Assembly: GCF_000934745.1 (NCBI RefSeq)
Contig: NZ_KN882169.1
Coordinates: forward strand, 217,110 to 281,109
Reading direction: 5' to 3'
Length of the DNA: 64,000 bases
Origin: Desulfonatronum thioautotrophicum
GTDB taxonomy: Bacteria > Desulfobacterota > Desulfovibrionia > Desulfovibrionales > Desulfonatronaceae
This document shows, one piece after another, positions 58,838-64,000 of the stretch. Each line of letters begins with the position of its first letter. Positions within the stretch are counted from its first letter, which is position 1. A program made the position numbers and the translations under genes. The notes beneath the pieces are model-generated. The model worked only from the letters and a program-made list of their open reading frames with translations, made no database searches and had not been told where the DNA came from.

Positions 58838-59176
58838 TCAGCGGGGAATATCCTGGTCAATCAACACACCTGTACGCAGAATTTCCCTAGGCAAGGGATG
58901 TGACGTATTGAAATCGGCCTCCAGATATGGATGCGGTTCGATGTCAGGATCAATCTTCCTGGTCAGCCTTGTCAGGAAAAATTTAAAGTCAATGCTGTCG
59001 CCTTGGAACCTGTCCGTTACAAGAGCGACATCAATGTCACTCCATTCATGGGCGCTGCCGCGAACATGGGAGCCGAAAAGATACGCTTGTGATACATTAA
59101 CTCCATGATCCTTCAAAAAGCGAACATACTGGGCAACCCTGTCCTTGATCCCTGATTGAGTATTCTCAATAGCCAT
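58838..59176 (-). CDS. MNT-type nucleotidyltransferase (HEPN partner)
   Basis: A 112-residue minimal nucleotidyltransferase. YLFGSHVRGSAHEWSDIDVA holds the GSxxRG loop (residues 35-40) and the catalytic D47 and D49. Related MntA proteins adenylylate or otherwise modify their HEPN toxin partner. The start overlaps the end of the HEPN gene by 64 bp, the usual coupling in such pairs. The pair interrupts the pilus locus between the tip-protein and ATPase genes. Confidence 0.85.
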   Translation of the reverse strand: MAIENTQSGIKDRVAQYVRFLKDHGVNVSQAYLFGSHVRGSAHEWSDIDVALVTDRFQGDSIDFKFFLTRLTRKIDPDIEPHPYLEADFNTSHPLPREILRTGVLIDQDIPR

Positions 59177-59541
59177 TGCCTGACATCCTTGATAGTCGCA
59201 ATTTGTTGTTCAGTATATTGTCTTGTACATTTTTTATAAAATTCGCGACGGTAATCTTCATACCTTGACTCTATATTGAAAAGGGTGATATATTGCAAAA
59301 TATCAGCTTGACTTTCAGTAATATTTATACCTAAGGTGCATGCAAGTTTGTAAAGATTATGAGTTCTTGGTGTATTTATATCTACATGCTTAACATATAA
59401 TGCTTTAAGAAGTTTTTCAATACAAAGATGCCCTACAAAGAGAGACCAAGTATACTCTTTGCTTGCAAACATGTTCATCATCGAGAAATAGTTTTCATCC
59501 GAAGATGTTTTCCAGTATTCAACAAGCTCTTCTTTGCGCAT
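59113..59541 (-). CDS. HEPN-domain protein
   Basis: A 142-residue all-helical protein: WSLFVGHLCIEKLLKALYVK and PRTHNLYKLACTLGI are standard HEPN (PF05168-type) segments, and RYEDYRREFYKK lies where many members have a conserved R-Y-x-D-Y. The RX4-6H ribonuclease motif of HepT toxins was not recognised, so toxicity is uncertain. It is much more AT-rich than the pilus ATPase genes. Coupled to the MNT gene downstream. Confidence 0.82.
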   Translation of the reverse strand: MRKEELVEYWKTSSDENYFSMMNMFASKEYTWSLFVGHLCIEKLLKALYVKHVDINTPRTHNLYKLACTLGINITESQADILQYITLFNIESRYEDYRREFYKKCTRQYTEQQIATIKDVRQWLLRILNQGSRTGLPSMFAF

Positions 59542-59591
59542 AACATTCTTCCGATATTACAATTTCTCCGCAAATTCGTGAAAAACGTATC

Positions 59592-59664
59592 GCTCCCACG
59601 CTTTGCGTGGGAGCGTGTCGAGACTGCTCCGCGGTCATGGGTGGACGCAGAGCGTGAGAATGAT
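59592..59664. repeat. Multi-hairpin repeat family, copy E (truncated)
   Basis: GCTCCCACGC..GCGTGGGAGC (59592-59614), CTGCTCCGCGGTCAT and GGACGCAGAGCGTGAGAATGA; the last palindrome of the unit is missing. It lies between the HEPN gene and the end of the tip-protein gene. Confidence 0.78.
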
Positions 59665-59680
59665 GAAAGTGCTAATATTA

Positions 59681-62455
59681 CTACTGAGAAGAAATCGGAA
59701 TATCTTCGATGCTGTCAAAATAGTCATTGATATTTTTAAATGTCACGTTTGTTCCTCCGCTTGTCACAAAGAAACCATCTCTGGCGATAACAGTACCTTC
59801 GAAAAAACTACCACCAAATGTAACTTTTCCATATGGTGCATATAAGACACCGATAAGCCCGCTTCCACCTAAGCCTGTAATAGTGATGTCGCCAGTGCTG
59901 ACAATTACAACATTTGTTGCTGTTGGCCTCCAATTCGTTGAAGAGTAATTGTTTGCAAAGATCTTCAAGTTGCTGTTTATCCTCCCTGAGGATACATATC
60001 CTCTGTCAGCATACCATTGATCCGGTCTCGGCCCAGGTATAGTAAAATCAGGAATTTCAAAGCCGGGTACACTTGGTTGTGGTATGCATTTGTTAAGGAC
60101 AGACTGGTTGTAATTATTTGGAGCACTTAATTGGCCTGTATAGTATATATTTGAATTTACGGACAACGTTGGAGCACCCCAATACAAGTTAACATTTCCA
60201 TTTACAAAAATATTTCCGTGTATATTCGCACCGCTTAAGTGCAGATCGCCGTTGATATGAACGTCGCCATAGATGTGTCGTCCTCCACTTCGGAATTCCG
60301 CATCACCATCAATGAAGATGCTGCCAGGTTCTGCGCTGGAACCAAGGCTCGCACTGCCGGTTGTCAAACTGACCGGACCATCAAAATAGATATTTGAAAC
60401 GTTGATATGGGCACCTTGATTTAGATCTGATGTACTCAGGTCACTTTTAAGCACTATCGTAGCACCATGCCCAATGACATTATTACCTCTGAACTCAAGG
60501 GCACTCCCATATATGAAGACATTTTCATCAATAAGAAAATCGAGAAAATCATCTTGAGCTGGACAAATCATATCATCTCGTATGCGCCCATCCCAATCAC
60601 TACCATTCAACTCATTATAGTAAAGCTCATAAATTATTCCAGGAGCCAGTGCGACATCAAAAATTTTCAGCTCGTCAATCTTACCATTAAATGATGTATT
60701 TTGACCAGTTGATACATTTCCGATGATATACTGATTGCCAGTGTATTCGATTACACCTTGAGCCAAACGCGAAGCAACCAATTCTCCATTGAAATATATA
60801 GACATTTTGTTGCCATCATAGGTTGCGGCAACATGATTCCATTCAAGATTGTCCGCAACTCCAGATGCCCTGAGTGTACCTTTGCTTGTTAAGCCAAAAA
60901 CGATATCACTCGTCTGATCAAGGCGTAAGTATTGTTGCCAGTTACCAAAGTGATAAATGTTTTGAAGTCCTTCATTTGTGACCGCATTGCGCTTGATCCA
61001 TGCACTAATGGTTATCTCTTTTTGTGGTTTCAGATTTTGGTTGTTTGGTAGTTGAATTCCCATTCTTTGATTATTGATAAAGCTTGCTGAATTATTAATT
61101 TTACCTCTTCCCAGAACAGGTGTCCCAAATATGCTTCCATGTAGTTCATTGTTACTGCTATCCTCAACCTCACCAGGTGAGCCATTCCATGTGCATTCGT
61201 CGAAGCGGTACTCGGCGATTGGTGAAGGGAAGGGGTCGCACATCATTTTTATTCCGAGGTAATGAAAATACGACCTGGAACCCCATGTCCTAAAGCCAGT
61301 ATAAAGTGTGTCGTCTTCATCGAATTCACGATTATATTCATGACTAAAAGATGTTCTTTGCATCCAAATGTTTGGATGATAAAAGTTTGTGAATGTATGC
61401 ATGTCATATGCATCAGGGACCAAATCATAAATAGTTACTATTATTCTTCGCGTATTCTCGTCAACATTATTTACTGTCAATTTTATATAATGAAGATCAT
61501 ACCACCAGTCAGGATTTTGTGACAACTGAGGAATAGAACTATAATCATTATATAAGTAGAGTGGCGATCTTGGGTCTTCATGCGTCCCCCACCTCCTTCT
61601 GATTAAGATAGCTCCATCACTTCCAAATCCAGGGTCAAATTGAACTAAATATCCAGGATAAGGTAAAAAATTATTTTGACTTATTAAAGCATCAAAAAAA
61701 ACGCCATAACCATGACCATGAGCCCCTAATGTTGTTCTGGCGACTGATCTGATAATATATTCATCGCAATCTCTCGGAATAGGAGTATAAATGAACTGTC
61801 CTTGCCCACCTGCTGTAGAAACATTGCTTAATACCACACCATCATTGGCTTGGAAAATACTACCGTCCCCCTTCTCGTAATTCTCTTGGCCATCAGCCCC
61901 CCATCGAGAAATTTCAGGTGATATAGTATCTGGGTTGTTTATAAATTCTTGGATTTCGTCTACGTCTGCAACTGAAAAATTAAAAGAAACATCATCATTT
62001 CCATCAATTCGATAGATTCCTTCAACAACAAAACTTGAAGCCAATAAAGGTGTTCCACTATGAACTATGCCAGTTGAAGATAAGTTAAATTCATTATTTG
62101 TTAAGTAGGATATTTCTAATCTGATCTTTGAATTATTATCTGTAAGCGAAAATTCGTATACCTTCGGCGGACTATCACTATCAGGTAGAAGTGAGTCATC
62201 ATTTTTAAAAAGAATTTTAGCATATTCAAAACCCGACACAGCCAAATGCCTTGCCTGCTGATATGGATCTTGAGTCACTTCAGAAAAAGTTGATGAAGTA
62301 GTAAGTTGTACGATGCCAACACCAAGGGCGGACATGATGAGCATGGCGACAACAACATAAATTATTGACGAACCTTGTTGAGATTTTGTAATTGTTTGCA
62401 CAACATATAAATAAGATTTAAATAGCATGGAGTGCATAAATCCTTCTTTTTTCAT
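59681..62455 (-). CDS. Large PilX/MshQ-like pilus protein with LamG domain
   Basis: About 924 residues from ATG 62455 (a later ATG at 62437 has AAGGA close by). QQGSSIIYVVVAMLIMSALG is a PilX-type N-terminal helix with no canonical GFTLIE. Residues ~80-420 are mixed beta. From IAEYRFDECTWNG a LamG/concanavalin-like domain runs to ~620 (ITISAWIKRNAV, WNHVAATYDGNKMSIYFNGE, KIDELKIFDVAL). The C-terminal ~280 residues are rich in short hydrophobic beta repeats (HIYGDVHINGDLHLSGANIH), suggesting a beta-helix. A tip adhesin or pilus-capping protein is inferred, as for MshQ. GC content is about 40%, far below the neighbours. Confidence 0.8.
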   Translation of the reverse strand: MKKEGFMHSMLFKSYLYVVQTITKSQQGSSIIYVVVAMLIMSALGVGIVQLTTSSTFSEVTQDPYQQARHLAVSGFEYAKILFKNDDSLLPDSDSPPKVYEFSLTDNNSKIRLEISYLTNNEFNLSSTGIVHSGTPLLASSFVVEGIYRIDGNDDVSFNFSVADVDEIQEFINNPDTISPEISRWGADGQENYEKGDGSIFQANDGVVLSNVSTAGGQGQFIYTPIPRDCDEYIIRSVARTTLGAHGHGYGVFFDALISQNNFLPYPGYLVQFDPGFGSDGAILIRRRWGTHEDPRSPLYLYNDYSSIPQLSQNPDWWYDLHYIKLTVNNVDENTRRIIVTIYDLVPDAYDMHTFTNFYHPNIWMQRTSFSHEYNREFDEDDTLYTGFRTWGSRSYFHYLGIKMMCDPFPSPIAEYRFDECTWNGSPGEVEDSSNNELHGSIFGTPVLGRGKINNSASFINNQRMGIQLPNNQNLKPQKEITISAWIKRNAVTNEGLQNIYHFGNWQQYLRLDQTSDIVFGLTSKGTLRASGVADNLEWNHVAATYDGNKMSIYFNGELVASRLAQGVIEYTGNQYIIGNVSTGQNTSFNGKIDELKIFDVALAPGIIYELYYNELNGSDWDGRIRDDMICPAQDDFLDFLIDENVFIYGSALEFRGNNVIGHGATIVLKSDLSTSDLNQGAHINVSNIYFDGPVSLTTGSASLGSSAEPGSIFIDGDAEFRSGGRHIYGDVHINGDLHLSGANIHGNIFVNGNVNLYWGAPTLSVNSNIYYTGQLSAPNNYNQSVLNKCIPQPSVPGFEIPDFTIPGPRPDQWYADRGYVSSGRINSNLKIFANNYSSTNWRPTATNVVIVSTGDITITGLGGSGLIGVLYAPYGKVTFGGSFFEGTVIARDGFFVTSGGTNVTFKNINDYFDSIEDIPISSQ

Positions 62456-62461
62456 CAATGC

Positions 62462-62956
62462 TTAAATTGGGCATTGACCTGTTATCGGATTTACAATTGT
62501 TGCAAAATTTTTTACAATACCATTTGCACTTTCTAAAATCAACTCTATGGTACAATAGCCTTCTAAATTTTGAACATTAAATTCGTCAGCTTGGTCGACT
62601 AATATATTTGGTGTTCCAGCTATTTCATAAAGAATATTTGTACCATCTTTTCGAATGGTAATGATTATGGATTCATCATCACATCGTGTATAACTGACTT
62701 GATTTGGAGATGAGCAATCAAACGTATTCACTCTGGATAATTCAGTCGTTATGCGCATCATGGCAACTTGGGCTTTTTGAGTCAATTCCGCGTTGTCATG
62801 CGCGAAGGTGTAGCTGCGGGCCGCATTGACAAGGATATATCCGCCGAATGAGCCGATGATCCCCAGCAGAAGAATGGTTACGATAATTTCCACGAGGGTG
62901 AACCCGGTATTGTCTGTTTTTTTTGGTTCTTGGTGTCGTAAAGCCTGTCGAGTCAT
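62462..62956 (-). CDS. Minor pilin (GspJ/MshO-like)
   Basis: A 164-residue prepilin: leader ending in NTG, then FTLVEIIVTILLLGIIGSFG with E at mature position 5. QKAQVAMMRITTELSRVNTF matches GspJ/MshO-type minor pilins. Several cysteines are present (DCSSP, RCDD, YCTIE, QCPI). AAGGAG lies upstream of the ATG. It ends six bases before the large tip-protein gene and shares its AT-rich composition in the second half. Confidence 0.86.
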   Translation of the reverse strand: MTRQALRHQEPKKTDNTGFTLVEIIVTILLLGIIGSFGGYILVNAARSYTFAHDNAELTQKAQVAMMRITTELSRVNTFDCSSPNQVSYTRCDDESIIITIRKDGTNILYEIAGTPNILVDQADEFNVQNLEGYCTIELILESANGIVKNFATIVNPITGQCPI

Positions 62957-63078
62957 TTATCTGACTCTCCTTCTTGGAAAGATGTCAATGCCAAGGTGGT
63001 GGGGTGATCTAAATTTCCAAAAAAAATCGAGATGTTATGTCTGTTTACGTTAAGCTGGAATAACCATGCGGACCTCTT

Positions 63079-63176
63079 GCTCCCATGCTCTGCGTGGGAG
63101 CATTCCACTGGCCGCTTCCGCGGCCAGTGTGGACGCGGAGCGTCCTGAATTGCGTTCTCACGCGGAGCGTGGGAAC
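63079..63176. repeat. Multi-hairpin repeat family, copy F
   Basis: GCTCCCATGCTCTGCGTGGG with AGC (63079-63101), GGCCGCTTCCGCGGCC, GGACGCGGAGCGTCC and GTTCTCACGCGGAGCGTGGG with AAC (63154-63176), between two minor pilin genes. Confidence 0.85.
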
Positions 63177-63222
63177 GATTTCAAACTCGTCTGTCCAAAT
63201 TTTTGTGCAGTTACGGGCAATT

Positions 63223-63666
63223 CTATCGTGAAAAGAGGTAGGTTATGCTTTGTCCTGGGCTTGATTTTCTGCGCATAGTTACTTTGACAAGCCCACCTTG
63301 TTCACAGTCAGGATCAGTTTGTTCTGTAAATTTATTTTCTCCGTCAGGGACGAATTGAAGGCAGTAAGGTGCAGGTTCTAGCTCCAGATCGTCATTGGTG
63401 TTTCCCGGGCAGTCTGTGAGTGTAAAGTTCTCGGCACAGACTGGAATCTGCAATAATGGTTCGTTACGACATTCCGAAACCAACATTACCATGCAGGCAT
63501 TGACATTCAGGCTTTGATCAAGACGTTTGATGGGATCTGCGCTGCCAGTCAACGCCGACACGATAAACGGGGCCAGCATGGCCGCGAGGAAGCCGAACAT
63601 GACGATGATCACGATCAGTTCAATGAGCGTGAAGCCTGGAGAATGGCGGGGGATGGGGCGGGTCAT
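63223..63666 (-). CDS. Minor pilin
   Basis: A 147-residue prepilin: MTRPIPRHSPG leader, then FTLIELIVIIVMFGFLAAML with E at mature position 5. It is cysteine-rich beyond the helix (ACMV, ECRN, VCAE, DCPG, YCLQ, DCEQ), suggesting several disulfides. Its ATG overlaps the stop of the gene to the right by ATGA. MshC/MshD/GspH-type role cannot be resolved. Confidence 0.85.
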   Translation of the reverse strand: MTRPIPRHSPGFTLIELIVIIVMFGFLAAMLAPFIVSALTGSADPIKRLDQSLNVNACMVMLVSECRNEPLLQIPVCAENFTLTDCPGNTNDDLELEPAPYCLQFVPDGENKFTEQTDPDCEQGGLVKVTMRRKSSPGQSITYLFSR

Positions 63667-64000
63667 GGGATGAATCCGGTTTCCGGATAGATTTCGATGG
63701 TTTGGCTGCCAACGGTAATATCTTGCTTTGTCTCGATCACAGTTTGGCTCGCATCAATCGGCTGGCCGCGGCCTGGACTGAATCTGATTGTCACAATGGG
63801 GCTGATGTCCACGGGGATACTATCCAGATAGGCTTTGTTTTCTCCCGGCAGATTCGGAACGGCCCCCTCCTCCCTAATCAAGGTGTACTTATTCGACTCG
63901 ATATCTATCCCCCACCATTCAATATCCCCCATGGCCCGAATCTGCGCATATCTTAAATGCGTCTTGAGCGTGTTGGCCGCGGCAATTTCCTCCGCGTCAG
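63663..64000 (-). CDS. Minor pilin, 5' partial at window edge
   Basis: The frame is open to the right edge; codons before the internal ATG at 63932 read AAANTLKTHLRYAQIRAMGD, the post-helix segment of GspH/MshC/MshD-type pilins, so the prepilin signal lies beyond the window. IEWWGIDIESNKYTLI and the C-terminal GSQTIEIYPETGFIP are typical pilin beta strands. Its stop overlaps the next minor pilin gene. Confidence 0.8.
   Translation of the reverse strand, partial: DAEEIAAANTLKTHLRYAQIRAMGDIEWWGIDIESNKYTLIREEGAVPNLPGENKAYLDSIPVDISPIVTIRFSPGRGQPIDASQTVIETKQDITVGSQTIEIYPETGFIP

Overview
The window looks like a chromosome segment of a sulfate-reducing deltaproteobacterium (Desulfobacterota), most likely of the Desulfovibrionales. 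This is inferred from the gene content (ClpS-ClpA-Aat, CheD-CheB, many PAS-type sensor kinases, a CxxCxxCC small protein, a B12-type radical SAM protein) and from about 58-60% GC in most genes. No rRNA, tRNA, CRISPR array, prophage or intact transposase gene was found. Functions are assigned by reading motifs and family resemblance; no search was run.

Left part (1-30.8 kb) is mostly housekeeping. A truncated Uma2-family nuclease gene opens the window. An AAA+/DUF4143 ATPase follows, bracketed by a second copy of the Uma2 3' end. Then come thrC, tlyA, a cysteine-cluster protein, a lysozyme-like protein, pgm, a B12-type radical SAM protein, cheD-cheB, a CYTH-domain gene convergent with cheB, and a receiver/TPR protein. 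The N-degron genes clpS-clpA-aat, then uvrB-glycosyltransferase-ligA, a YgiQ-type radical SAM protein, a hybrid histidine kinase and glycogen phosphorylase complete this part.

Middle part (30.8-47 kb): a Gate-domain membrane protein precedes a five-gene same-strand run. The run encodes a PAS sensor kinase, a response regulator with a diguanylate cyclase domain, an outer-membrane TolC protein fused to a substrate-binding-like domain, an RND adaptor lipoprotein and an RND pump whose TM4 acidic residue is replaced. Palindromic and inverted-repeat DNA without coding capacity follows, with one orphan 516-residue protein, a decayed AbrB/VapC toxin-antitoxin pair and a coiled-coil protein with 21-bp tandem repeats.

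Right part (47.3-64 kb, minus strand) is an MSHA-like type IV pilus locus. In transcription order it has three minor pilins (the first cut by the window end), a 924-residue PilX/MshQ-like protein with a LamG domain, and a HEPN-nucleotidyltransferase pair. These are followed by an ExeA/MshM-like ATPase with a SPOR domain, a PilM-PilN fusion, PilO, PilP, an MshL-like secretin, a DUF2283 protein, the assembly ATPase, the PilC/GspF platform protein and the major pilin. Several genes overlap by ATGA. Six copies of a ~100-bp multi-hairpin repeat sit at the gene-block junctions here and were not seen in the first 47 kb. The tip-protein and HEPN genes are much more AT-rich than the rest, which suggests transfer.
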